From Thermoanaerobaculia bacterium (lineage in GTDB: Bacteria > Acidobacteriota > Thermoanaerobaculia > Multivoradales > JAGPDF01), in assembly GCA_018057705.1 (NCBI GenBank), contig JAGPDF010000001.1, positions 62,001 through 126,000 of the forward strand: a stretch of 64,000 nucleotides of DNA, given 5' to 3'. Below the pieces are notes generated by a model. The model was not told where the DNA came from, searched no databases, and was given only the letters and a program-made list of their open reading frames with translations. The stretch's first letter is position 1. Each line of letters opens with the position of its first letter. A program made the position numbers and the translations under genes. Below, piece by piece: positions 44,078 through 52,300 of this stretch.

Positions 44078-45181
44078 ATGAAAGGCTTTCGTGTAGCGCG
44101 GCATGGCGGGCCGGATGCGTTGGAGTGGGGGGAGTGGGCGGATCCGGTTCCGGGACCGGGGAAGGTCACCGTGCGGGTGCGCGCCTGCGCGCTCAATCAT
44201 CTCGACCTCTGGCTCAGGAACGGCGTGCCCGGGCATCGCTTTCCGCTGCCGCTCGTGCCGGGGAGCGAGGTTGCGGGGGATGTCGCGACAACCGGCGCCG
44301 GGGTGGATGACCTCCCCGCAGGGACCCCCTGTCTGCTCTCTTCCGGCGTGTCCTGCGGAGTCTGCGCGCGGTGCCTCGCCGGGCTCGACCATCTCTGCCC
44401 GAAATACGGCTTGCTGGGCGAGCATCGCGACGGCGGCTACGCCGAGTACGTGACCGTCCCGCGGCGCAACGTCCTGCCGATTCCCAAGGGACTCTCCTAC
44501 GTCGAGGCGGCGGCGATCCCGCTGGGATTCCTCACCGCCTGGCACATGCTCGTCGCGCGCGCCGCACTCGCCGCCAACGAGGACATCCTGCTGCACGCCG
44601 CCGGCTCGGGCGTGACCTCGGCCGGCATTCAGATCGCGCGACTCCTCGGAGCCCGCCGGATCCTGGTCACCGCCGGAACTGAGGCGAAGCTCGCCCGCGC
44701 GAGTGAGCTCGGCGCGACCCACGGCATCCTCTACAACCAGGGCGATTTCGTGCGCGCGGCGCGCGAGGCGACCCAGGGCGAGGGCGTGGACGTCGTTTTC
44801 GACCATGTCGGCGGGGAGACCTTCGAACGGAGCCTGCGGCTCTTGAAACGCGGCGGCCGGATGGTGCTCTGTGGAGCGACCTCGGGAGCGGAGGCGAGAA
44901 TCAACCTGCGGGCGCTCTTCTTCAAGCAGCTCTCGATCCTCGGCTCGACCATGGGGAGCCTCGCCGAGCTCCACTCGCTGCTCCCCTACTTCGAGACCGG
45001 CGCCCTGCGCCCGGTCGTCGACCGCACTTTCACGCTCGCCGAGGCGCCGGCCGCGCAGGAGTACCTCGCGCAACGCGGCGCCTTCGGCAAGATCGTGCTC
45101 ACCGTCGGCACCGGAGCGCGAGAGGTTCCGCGCCCGCTCCCTCCGCCCCACCCGCCCCACCCGAAGGAGATCCGCACTTGA
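44078..45181 (+). CDS. Zinc-binding medium-chain dehydrogenase/quinone oxidoreductase
   Basis: Protein of 367 residues of the MDR superfamily. The structural zinc loop is complete (SCGVCARCLAGLDHLC), and the nucleotide-binding part has LHAAGSGVTSAGIQIARLLGARRILVTAGTEAKL and GVDVVFDHVGGETFERSLRLLKRGGRMVLCG. The catalytic zinc cysteine of true alcohol dehydrogenases is replaced (ALNHLDLWL), so it is likely an NADPH-dependent enoyl or quinone reductase. Its stop codon overlaps the TTG start of the ferritin-like gene; a 3-hydroxyacyl-CoA dehydrogenase follows. Confidence 0.92.
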   Translation: MKGFRVARHGGPDALEWGEWADPVPGPGKVTVRVRACALNHLDLWLRNGVPGHRFPLPLVPGSEVAGDVATTGAGVDDLPAGTPCLLSSGVSCGVCARCLAGLDHLCPKYGLLGEHRDGGYAEYVTVPRRNVLPIPKGLSYVEAAAIPLGFLTAWHMLVARAALAANEDILLHAAGSGVTSAGIQIARLLGARRILVTAGTEAKLARASELGATHGILYNQGDFVRAAREATQGEGVDVVFDHVGGETFERSLRLLKRGGRMVLCGATSGAEARINLRALFFKQLSILGSTMGSLAELHSLLPYFETGALRPVVDRTFTLAEAPAAQEYLAQRGAFGKIVLTVGTGAREVPRPLPPPHPPHPKEIRT

Positions 45182-45837
45182 CCAGTCATGAATTCGTCGC
45201 CGACCTGGTGGCCGAGATGGAAGCCGTCTTCTCCCGTCTCGGCGCGCGCCAGGCTCTGGAGGCCGAGAGCCAGGGCCAGGTCGAGATCGTGACCCTGCTC
45301 AGGGCGGCGTTGCGCAGCGAGATCGAAGCCGCCGAGTTGGGCGGCCTCGCCCTGCCGACAACGCCGGAGCTCGACGCCAAGAGCGCCTTCGCCCAGCAGT
45401 GCGGCGACGAAATGAAGCACTACCGGCTGATCGTCGCCCGCCTCGCCGAGTTGGGCGTCGACGTCGCGAACGAGGATCCGCTCGCCGACGGCTACAGTCC
45501 GCTCTACCACTACGTCAAAGGGCTGAAGACCACCGTCGAGCGCATCGCCGCCGGTCCGTTCGCGCGCGAGGCCATTGCCAAGGTCCGCAACGAGCAGTTC
45601 ATCGATCTTTGCCACCAGATGGGCGACACCGGTACCGCGGTGCTCTACCGCGACCTCATCCAGCCCGAAGAGATTCACCATCACGAGCTCGGCCGCAAGG
45701 TCCTCGAGCGCCTCTGCACCACGCCGGAACTGCAACGGCTCGCCGCGCAGGCGGCGCGCAACACCCTGGCGATCGCCGACGAGCTTCAGACCCTGGCCGA
45801 GCGCGCGACCGGAATGCGCTCGATCCCGGCGTCCTGA
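45178..45837 (+). CDS. Ferritin-like di-iron protein
   Basis: Helical protein of 219 residues with E...ExxH motifs expected for a di-iron centre: LRAALRSEIEAAELGG, FAQQCGDEMKHYRLIVARL, RNEQFIDLCHQM and RDLIQPEEIHHHELGRKVL. It may be an oxygenase-type or rubrerythrin-like protein rather than an iron store. It is coupled to the dehydrogenase (TTGA overlap) and lies 44 bases before a 3-hydroxyacyl-CoA dehydrogenase, which suggests a role in acyl or aromatic acid metabolism (inference). Confidence 0.8.
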   Translation: MTSHEFVADLVAEMEAVFSRLGARQALEAESQGQVEIVTLLRAALRSEIEAAELGGLALPTTPELDAKSAFAQQCGDEMKHYRLIVARLAELGVDVANEDPLADGYSPLYHYVKGLKTTVERIAAGPFAREAIAKVRNEQFIDLCHQMGDTGTAVLYRDLIQPEEIHHHELGRKVLERLCTTPELQRLAAQAARNTLAIADELQTLAERATGMRSIPAS

Positions 45838-45881
45838 TCCGGCATTTCGAACTGGCCTGCCGCAATCGACTGGAGAAGAGC

Positions 45882-46796
45882 ATGTCCGAAGAGACGCGAT
45901 CGCCCGTCATGACCGATCCGCCGCACGGGATCTTCCAGGTCGCCGTGCTCGGCGCCGGCACGATGGGGCGGGGAATCGCCCACATTTCCGCGCTCGCCGG
46001 CTACACCACCAACCTCTACGACGTCGATGCCGAGCAGTTGGGTGCGGCCGAGCGCTCGATCCATCGCAATCTCGACAAGGGAGTCGAGATCGGCAAGCTC
46101 GAGACCGAAGCGGCGCTCGGCGCCAAGGAGCGCCTGGCGCTCGAGAACGAGCTCGCGGCGGCGGTCGCCGAGGCCGATCTGGTGATCGAGGCGGCTCCGG
46201 AATCGATGGAGCTCAAGGTTCGGCTCTTCCAGCAAGTCGCGATGCACTGCTCCGAAGAGACCCTCTTCGCCTCCAATACCTCGGCGCTCTCGGTCACCGA
46301 GATGGCCGGCGCGACCGGCCGGCCGGAGCGCTTCGCCGGCACCCACTTCTTCAATCCGGTGCATCTCATGAAGCTCCTCGAGCTGGTGCGCGGTCTCGAG
46401 ACTTCGGAGGCGACCCTCGCCACCCTCCGTGAGGTCGGCCGGCGGATGGGCAAGGAGGTCGTCGTGGTGCGCGACGTCCCCGGCTTCGCCACCTCGCGGA
46501 TCAACGCCCTGATCGGCAACGAGGCGTTCCGCATGCTCGAGCAGGGCGTCGCCTCGGCGGACGACATCGACAAGGCGGTGAAGCTCGGTCTCAACCACCC
46601 GATGGGGCCGTTCGAGATGGGCGACCTCGTCGGCCTGGACGTGCGGCTCAAGATTCTCGAGCATCTCCACGCCACGCTGGGCGAGACCTTCCGGCCGTCG
46701 AACCTGATGCGCCAGTACGTGCAGGCGGGGCGCCTCGGCAGGAAGACCGGGCGCGGCGTGCACACCTACGACGAGCAGGGCAGGAAGATCGGATGA
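45882..46796 (+). CDS. 3-hydroxyacyl-CoA (3-hydroxybutyryl-CoA) dehydrogenase
   Basis: Protein of 304 residues. NAD-binding VAVLGAGTMGRGIAHISALAGY; ASNTSALSVTEMAGATGRPERFAGTHFFNPVHLMKLLELV with the catalytic His and Asn; and the C-terminal helical domain VPGFATSRINALIGNEAFRMLEQGVASADDIDKAVKLGLNHPMGPFEMGDLVGLD. It oxidises 3-hydroxyacyl-CoA in beta-oxidation or acts in reverse in butyrate-type synthesis. Its stop codon overlaps the start of the secreted repeat protein (ATGA). Confidence 0.95.
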   Translation: MSEETRSPVMTDPPHGIFQVAVLGAGTMGRGIAHISALAGYTTNLYDVDAEQLGAAERSIHRNLDKGVEIGKLETEAALGAKERLALENELAAAVAEADLVIEAAPESMELKVRLFQQVAMHCSEETLFASNTSALSVTEMAGATGRPERFAGTHFFNPVHLMKLLELVRGLETSEATLATLREVGRRMGKEVVVVRDVPGFATSRINALIGNEAFRMLEQGVASADDIDKAVKLGLNHPMGPFEMGDLVGLDVRLKILEHLHATLGETFRPSNLMRQYVQAGRLGRKTGRGVHTYDEQGRKIG

Positions 46797-49000
46797 CGAC
46801 GAAACCGCCCGCCGTGTCCCGCTTCCGTCGGGCCTTCGCCACCCTTCGTACCGCCGGATTCACCGCGGCCCTCGCCCTGGCGGCGGGCGCTCGCCTTGCG
46901 GCGCAGCTGGTGCCGATCGGCCCGGAGTCGGCGGTGAACGCGACGACCGCCGGCTCGCAGTTCGCCGCCGGCGTGGCAGGAGAACCCGGCGGCCCCTACC
47001 TCGTCGTTTGGCAGAGTGCCGACCAGGATGGCAGCGGCGCCGGCGTCTACGGCCGCCTCTACGACGCCGCCGGGACCGCCCTCACCGGCGAGCTCCGCCT
47101 CTCGCAGACGACGGCCGGAGATCAGATCAGCCCGGCGGTCGCCTGGTCGCCGGCGGGGACGTTCCTGGTCGCCTGGGCGTCGAATGGCCAGGACGGCAGC
47201 GGCTTCGGCATCTACGCGCGGCGGCTTCAGGCCTCGACAGGAGCGCTCCTCGGCAACGAGTTCCCGGTGCACGTCACGACCGCAGGCAGCCAGCTCGCGC
47301 CGCGCGTCGCGGCGCAGGGCTCGGCCTTCTACGTCGTCTGGAGCGGCCTCGGGGCCGGCGGCGACAACGACATCTTTGCTCGCGGTTTCGCAGCAGCGGT
47401 CGAGGGCACCGGCGGAGCCGGCGCCACGACGGGCGAGGTCCGGATCAACGCCGGAGTCTCCGGCAATCAGGTGCAACCGGCAATCGCCGCCGCCGGCAGC
47501 GGGCTCGTCGCCGCCTGGGCGAGCGAAGGTTCCGACGGCAGCGGCTTCGGCGTCGTCGCCCGGCGCCTGGACGGCGCGCTCACGCCTCTCTCCGCCGACA
47601 TCCCGGTGCCCCAGAACACGATCTACGACCAGTCGGCTCCGGCCGTCGCCGGGTTTGCGAGCGGCGGCTTCGCGGTCGCCTGGCAGCGGGCGCTGCAGGC
47701 GATCGGGTCGCCCATCGGGCCGCAGCCGGTCATCGCGCTGCGGCGCTTCGCCGGCAGCGCGGGCTTCCCCGCCACCGGCCCTGAGCTCCAGGTGCAGGGC
47801 GACGTCTCGCGCCGCCACGAGCTGCCGGCCCTGATCACCGACGGCGAGGAGACCCTCACCGTCGCCTGGCAGGAGCACAACCTCGCGAGCGGCGACAAGC
47901 AGGTCGTGGCGAGCCGCTTCGACGCCGCGAACGTGCCGCAGGTCATCGACTTCCCCCTGAGCTCGACTTCGGCCGGCGACCAGATCGCGCCGGCGCTCTT
48001 CGGCTCCTCCCGGCTCGTCGCCGCCTGGGCGAGCTTCGGCCAGGACGGCAACTCTTTCGGCGTCTTCGCGCGCCGCTTTGGCTCGCCGCTCCCGCCCTGC
48101 GTCGCCGACGCCGCCACCCTCTGTCTCAACGACGACCGATTCCGCGTGCGCGCCACTTACGCCACCGCCGCCGGCGCGAGCGGCGCCGGCCAGGCGGTGG
48201 CCCTGACGCCCGAGTCGGGCTACTACTGGTTCTTCGACGACGCCAACGTCGAGATCGTCGTCAAGGCGATCGACGCCTGCGGACTCAGTGGCTTCGACAA
48301 CTATTGGATCTTCGCGACCGGCCTGACCAACGTCGAGGTCACCCTCGACGTCGTGGATACCTGGACCGGCGACCAGAGGGTCTACAGGAATCCCCTCCGC
48401 CAGGATTTTCAGCCGATCCTGGATACCGGCCACTTCAACGTCTGCGATGCACCGCAGCCATTCGCCGCCTCTGGGACAGCTATGTCAGCGAGGGGTGCCT
48501 CGTTGACGATGAGGGGACATGTTGCGGGGCCACCGACGAGTGCCCAACAGCAGCCGTCGCCTCCCCGCTACGTGTCCCCTGTCCTCGCCGACACGACCCC
48601 GAGCGCCGAGAACTCGACGACGCCGGACGGCGCGAGCACCGCAGGCAGCTGCGTCGCCGACGCCACCACCCTCTGCCTCAACCAGGGCCGCTTCGAGGTG
48701 AAGATCGACTACCGCACGGCGCAGGGCGCGACCGGCGACGGCCAGGCCTTCCCGCTGACCACCGACTCCGGCTACTTCTGGTTCTTCGACGACGCCAACG
48801 TCGAGCTGGTCATCAAGGTCATCGACGGCTGTGGCTTCAACGACCGCTACTGGGTCTTCGCCGGCGGCCTGACCAACGTCGAAACCCACCTCACCGTGCG
48901 CGACACGCTGTTCTCGACCACGACCTTCACGCGCACCAACCCCTTGAATCAGGCGTTCGCGCCGATCCTCTCGATCGACGCTTTCGCCACCTGTCCGTAG
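46793..49000 (+). CDS. Large secreted repeat protein with two W-F-F domains
   Basis: Protein of 735 residues with an N-terminal export signal (FTAALALAAGARLAAQ). Residues about 35-430 hold repeats of about 50-55 residues with W-x-S-x-x-Q-D-G-S-G-x-G-[IV]-x-x-R, for example YLVVWQSADQDGSGAGVYGRLYD, probably a beta propeller. Two copies of an unnamed domain follow, each starting C-V-A-D-A-x-T-L-C-L-N and containing SGYYWFFDDANVEIVVKAID or its variant and LTNVE. The linker between them contains Ser/Thr/Pro-rich sequence encoded by a hairpin insert. Same domain as in the secreted protein at 25.8 kb. Start coupled to the dehydrogenase gene. Confidence 0.85.
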   Translation: MTTKPPAVSRFRRAFATLRTAGFTAALALAAGARLAAQLVPIGPESAVNATTAGSQFAAGVAGEPGGPYLVVWQSADQDGSGAGVYGRLYDAAGTALTGELRLSQTTAGDQISPAVAWSPAGTFLVAWASNGQDGSGFGIYARRLQASTGALLGNEFPVHVTTAGSQLAPRVAAQGSAFYVVWSGLGAGGDNDIFARGFAAAVEGTGGAGATTGEVRINAGVSGNQVQPAIAAAGSGLVAAWASEGSDGSGFGVVARRLDGALTPLSADIPVPQNTIYDQSAPAVAGFASGGFAVAWQRALQAIGSPIGPQPVIALRRFAGSAGFPATGPELQVQGDVSRRHELPALITDGEETLTVAWQEHNLASGDKQVVASRFDAANVPQVIDFPLSSTSAGDQIAPALFGSSRLVAAWASFGQDGNSFGVFARRFGSPLPPCVADAATLCLNDDRFRVRATYATAAGASGAGQAVALTPESGYYWFFDDANVEIVVKAIDACGLSGFDNYWIFATGLTNVEVTLDVVDTWTGDQRVYRNPLRQDFQPILDTGHFNVCDAPQPFAASGTAMSARGASLTMRGHVAGPPTSAQQQPSPPRYVSPVLADTTPSAENSTTPDGASTAGSCVADATTLCLNQGRFEVKIDYRTAQGATGDGQAFPLTTDSGYFWFFDDANVELVIKVIDGCGFNDRYWVFAGGLTNVETHLTVRDTLFSTTTFTRTNPLNQAFAPILSIDAFATCP
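48512..48580. repeat. Hairpin insert inside a coding sequence
   Basis: Arms of 18 bases (AGGGGACATGTTGCGGGG and its complement with two mismatches) enclose 33 bases. The whole lies in frame in the linker between the two W-F-F domains of the secreted protein and has no counterpart in the 25.8-kb protein. Confidence 0.65.
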
Positions 49001-49010
49001 CTTTGGTGAG

Positions 49011-49097
49011 GGGGCACTCGGGCGCTCGAGGATCCAGGGCGTGCTCCTATTTGAAGCGTGGTCGCCCACCCTGGATCCTCGAGTGCCCGAGCGCCCC
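49011..49097. repeat. Hairpin repeat D: 29-bp inverted repeat after the secreted protein gene
   Basis: Arms 49011-49039 and 49069-49097 are inverted copies with two mismatches and contain CTCGAGGATCCAGGG. It starts 11 bases after the stop codon, so it may also end transcription, but no T run follows. The sequence is unrelated to the GTGACAGTTACC family beside it. Confidence 0.75.
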
Positions 49098-49133
49098 TGG
49101 GATACGGGGGGCTTCTCTCTCGACTGTACTGGC

Positions 49134-49228
49134 GAGAAATTGGTGACAGTTTCCTGATTTCCGACCTGCGGTGCGGATGGCACCTGACCAGACACAGGCG
49201 GAAATCAGGTAACTGTCACCAATTTCTC
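49134..49228. repeat. Hairpin repeat C: 30-bp inverted repeat
   Basis: Arms 49134-49163 and 49199-49228 are inverted copies with one mismatch, with AATTGGTGACAGTTTCC on the left and GGTAACTGTCACCAATT on the right. The right end overlaps the stop codon of the convergent flavoprotein gene. Same family as the repeats at 32743 and 42459, but with AATTGG in place of AATTCG. Confidence 0.9.
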
Positions 49229-50783
49229 AGCGATCTTCGGTCGCGGCAGCGGGCATCGGCGGCACCGACGCAGCGGGCTTGCCGCGAAAGAGCTTCTTGA
49301 GGCCGAGCCGCAGCCCATCGAGCTCGGCGTAGAGCCAGAGCTTCACGCCGCGCAGGGCCATGCGGAAGGGCGCGGTGTCGAGGGCGAAGTAGGCTTTGAT
49401 GCGGCGGCCGGCGTTTCTCTTCCCCGCTTCGCCCATCTCGTGCCGGAGCTCGGCGAGCGCCTTGAACCGACGGTTGTAGAACATCATCAGGCGGTAGTTG
49501 AAGTAGGCCTCTTTCGGCCCCAGCACCGGCATCCAGAAAAAGCGGCCGTAGACGCGGTAGGCCGGGATGACGACGAAGATGTAGTACTGCGCGGTATCGA
49601 GCAGGAAGGCCGCCGACAGCAGGTCGGCCTCGCCCATGTAGTAGTACTTGTCCCTGTAGATCGCCTCGAAGAAGCGCCAGTAGGAGCGCACGAAGGTCTC
49701 GTTGTGCTCTTTCGTGCGCGCGACGATCGGCTTTCCAGCGAGGTCGATCGCGACGATCTCCGCGGTGGCCTCGACCGAGAAGGCGCAGTGGTCGAGGCCC
49801 GGCGAGTAGTAGGGGTCGAGGAAGACTGCGGCGTCGCCGACCAGCGCCCAGCCCTCGCCCATGTACTGCGTCGTGGCGTAGGGCAGGTTCGAGTAGTAAC
49901 GAAAGTCTTCGGTGCGCAGCTCCGCGCCCGGCAGGAGCTCGTTGAACGGCACGAGCTCGGCGAGGAAGTCCCGGAACGCCTGCTCGCGATCCGTCCGCGT
50001 GTGCAGGTCGAGGAGCCGGCGGTCCCAGACGACGCCGACCGAGGTCTCGCCGTGACCGTGCGGAATCACCCAGACCCAGTAGCCGCGGCCGGTGTAGTGA
50101 TTCGTGCCCAGGCGCCGCGAGGAGACGTTCCGCCGCGCCCATTCGACCGGCCCGCGCGCCGCGAGATCGTCGATGTGCCCAAGGTTCCGGAAGCGCCCCC
50201 AGAAGGCTGCGGTCGGATGTTGCTCGTTCTTCGTGATCAGGCCGAGCTGCCGGCCGAGCAACGTGCCCCGGCCGGTGGCATCGATCACCCAGCGGCAGCC
50301 GACCGTGAAGGTGTCGCTCCCCTGGTCGATCGTCACCCGATGGTCGAACTTCCCGAGCTCGACCTCGCGCACCCGGGCCGGGCGGACGAGCTCGGCGCCG
50401 GCGGCGACCGCCTCGTCGAGCAGGTGCTGGTCGAGGACGTCCCGGCGCAGCTGAAACGACGGCACGGCGCTGCGCACGAATCCGCCCGCCTCGGTCGCCT
50501 GCCAGTGGTGCTGCACGTCGGCGTTCGCGAACCAGTAGCGCAAGCCCTCCTTCGGCAGCTGGTCGAGCTCGAGGTGCCGCCACTGCGCGAGCCGCCGGGT
50601 GAGGAACATCGCCGACATCTCGGTCGTCGCCTCGCCGACCTTGGCGTCGAACTGCTTCGACTTCTCGACCACGAGAACCGAGAACTCCGGATGGTCGCGT
50701 TTGAGCAACATCGCTGTCGAGGCGCCGCTGAAAGCCCCCCCGAGGACGACGACGTCGTAGCGCTCCTGTAGCGGCCGATTCAT
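49227..50783 (-). CDS. Halogenase-like FAD-dependent oxidoreductase (biosynthetic locus)
   Basis: Protein of 518 residues of the tryptophan-halogenase/geranylgeranyl-reductase group. FAD-binding YDVVVLGGAFSGASTAMLLKRD, KVGEATTEMSAMFL, the halogenase-type W-x-W-x-I-P motif (GYWVWVIPHGHGETSVGVVW) and the second FAD motif WALVGDAAVFLDPYYSPGLDHCAFS. The C-terminal 150 residues are extra, hydrophobic and Tyr/Phe-rich. Related flavoproteins occur in aryl-polyene and flexirubin loci. The ATG overlaps the stop codon of the AMP ligase gene, so the two are coupled. Halogenation as such is not proven; the family also desaturates or oxidises. Confidence 0.87.
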   Translation of the reverse strand: MNRPLQERYDVVVLGGAFSGASTAMLLKRDHPEFSVLVVEKSKQFDAKVGEATTEMSAMFLTRRLAQWRHLELDQLPKEGLRYWFANADVQHHWQATEAGGFVRSAVPSFQLRRDVLDQHLLDEAVAAGAELVRPARVREVELGKFDHRVTIDQGSDTFTVGCRWVIDATGRGTLLGRQLGLITKNEQHPTAAFWGRFRNLGHIDDLAARGPVEWARRNVSSRRLGTNHYTGRGYWVWVIPHGHGETSVGVVWDRRLLDLHTRTDREQAFRDFLAELVPFNELLPGAELRTEDFRYYSNLPYATTQYMGEGWALVGDAAVFLDPYYSPGLDHCAFSVEATAEIVAIDLAGKPIVARTKEHNETFVRSYWRFFEAIYRDKYYYMGEADLLSAAFLLDTAQYYIFVVIPAYRVYGRFFWMPVLGPKEAYFNYRLMMFYNRRFKALAELRHEMGEAGKRNAGRRIKAYFALDTAPFRMALRGVKLWLYAELDGLRLGLKKLFRGKPAASVPPMPAAATEDR

Positions 50784-52231
50784 CGGCCGGCCTCGCCGGT
50801 GGCGAGCGCAGCCAGTGCCGCGAGGGAAGAGAGCGCGGGGTCGGCGAGCTGCCGCCGGTCGAGCTTGCCGCGCCCGTCGCGCGGCAGCTCCAGCAGCACC
50901 ACGACGCTGCGCGGAATCTTGTGCTCGGCGAGTCTGCCGCGACAGTGCTCGACGACGCTCTCGAACGTCACCGCCGCGTTGGCGGCGCCGAAGACGGCGC
51001 GCAGGACCGTGCGCGGCCCTTCCGGTCCGTCCACGCCGAGGACGCAGACGTCGTCCACCCCCGGAAGGTCGCGCAGGAGGTTCTCGACCTCGCGCGGCTG
51101 CACGTTCTTGCCCTTGACGATGACCAGGTCGTCGGCCCGGCCAAGCAGGCGGAGCTCTCCGGGGCGCTTTTCGTCCCACGCCGCGAGGTCGCCGGTCAGG
51201 AACCTCCCGCCGGCGAGCTCGGAGGCGGGCTCCGGGAGGTAGCCTTCGGCCACCGCCGCACTGCGCACCCGCAGTCGCCCGGTCTCGGCGTCGAGCTCGA
51301 TCGCGACGCCCTCGATCGGCGTGCCGACCGTGCCCTGCTCCGCAGCCGTTCCCTCGCGGTCGAAGGCGATGCCGCCGGACTCGCTCGCACCGTAGAAGAC
51401 CTGCACCGGCCGACCGAAGCGCTCGCGGACGGCGCGCGCCGTCTCGGGCGCGAGCGGCGCGCCGGCGCTCGTCAGGAGCCGGACGCTCGGCGGCAGCGGC
51501 GGCGGCGAGGCGAGGCGCGCCCAGCACGAGAGCCAGGCCGGCACCGCCGGGAAGAAGGTCGCCTCGAGATCGCGCGCGGCGGCGAGCGGCGCCATTACCG
51601 AGCGCTCGTCCGGAACGACGATCAGGGCTCCGCGTACGAGCGCCGGCAGCACGACACTCGAGAAGCCGTAGGAGTGCGAGAAGGGGATGGCACCTACGTG
51701 CCGGTCCTCCGCGGTGAGACCCATGGAGGCCGCGAGCTGCGCCTCGTCGGCGACCAGCGCCGCCGAAGAGACGACGACCCCGCGCGGCAGCCCGGTGGAG
51801 CCGGAGGTCAGCTTGATCGCGCCGATCGACTCCGGGAGGTGGCGCACCACCGAGCCGAGCCGGGTGACGAAGGTCCAGTGCTCTCCCCCGCGCGGCCAGG
51901 CCTCGGAGAGCGAGAGACAGCCGGCGACATCGAAGCGCTCGAGGATCCCCTCCAGGGCGTGCGCCGGCACCGCTACGTCGCACAGCACCGGCACCAGGCC
52001 GCAGCGGCGCAGGGCCAGGTACCCGACCAGGAATCCAGGACCATTCGCGGCGACCAGGCCGACCAGCCGGCCCGGAACGAGAGCGTGCTCGTGCAGGCGG
52101 CTGGCGAGCTCGCCCGCCTGGAGGTGCACGTCGGCGACGGTCGCCAGACGCGAGGGCGAAGCCACGATCGGCCGCTCGGGCTGGTCGGTATGGAGGGCGT
52201 CGAAAGCGCCGAGAATTGGGTCGCGAAACAC
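50780..52231 (-). CDS. AMP-dependent acyl/aryl ligase (biosynthetic locus)
   Basis: Protein of 483 residues of the ANL superfamily. P-loop IKLTSGSTGLPRGVVVS, ERSV...ATFFPAVPAWL, FYGASESGGIAFDREG (A5 motif), FLTGDLAAWDEKRPGELRLLGRADDLVIVKGKNVQPREVENLL (hinge) and DGRGKLDRRQL with the catalytic Lys. It should activate a carboxylic acid for loading on the acyl carrier protein or CoA. I chose GTG giving MFRDPILGAF because TATACT ends 6 bases upstream. It is translationally coupled to the halogenase-like gene. Confidence 0.92.
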   Translation of the reverse strand: MFRDPILGAFDALHTDQPERPIVASPSRLATVADVHLQAGELASRLHEHALVPGRLVGLVAANGPGFLVGYLALRRCGLVPVLCDVAVPAHALEGILERFDVAGCLSLSEAWPRGGEHWTFVTRLGSVVRHLPESIGAIKLTSGSTGLPRGVVVSSAALVADEAQLAASMGLTAEDRHVGAIPFSHSYGFSSVVLPALVRGALIVVPDERSVMAPLAAARDLEATFFPAVPAWLSCWARLASPPPLPPSVRLLTSAGAPLAPETARAVRERFGRPVQVFYGASESGGIAFDREGTAAEQGTVGTPIEGVAIELDAETGRLRVRSAAVAEGYLPEPASELAGGRFLTGDLAAWDEKRPGELRLLGRADDLVIVKGKNVQPREVENLLRDLPGVDDVCVLGVDGPEGPRTVLRAVFGAANAAVTFESVVEHCRGRLAEHKIPRSVVVLLELPRDGRGKLDRRQLADPALSSLAALAALATGEAGR

Positions 52232-52237
52232 GCCGCG

Positions 52238-52245
52238 AGTATACT
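52238..52245. promoter_or_regulatory. Palindromic -10 region (AGTATACT) shared by the two arms of the biosynthetic locus
   Basis: AGTATACT is its own complement, so both strands read TATACT. On the minus strand it ends 6 bases before the ligase GTG (leaderless type). On the plus strand it lies 55 bases before the flavoprotein ATG. One site may therefore serve as the -10 box for both directions, which would couple expression of the arms. Confidence 0.5.
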
Positions 52246-52300
52246 TGTCCACCCGCCAGACGGGGATTTTCGACCGCCTTCCGAGAGAACCCACGCGACC

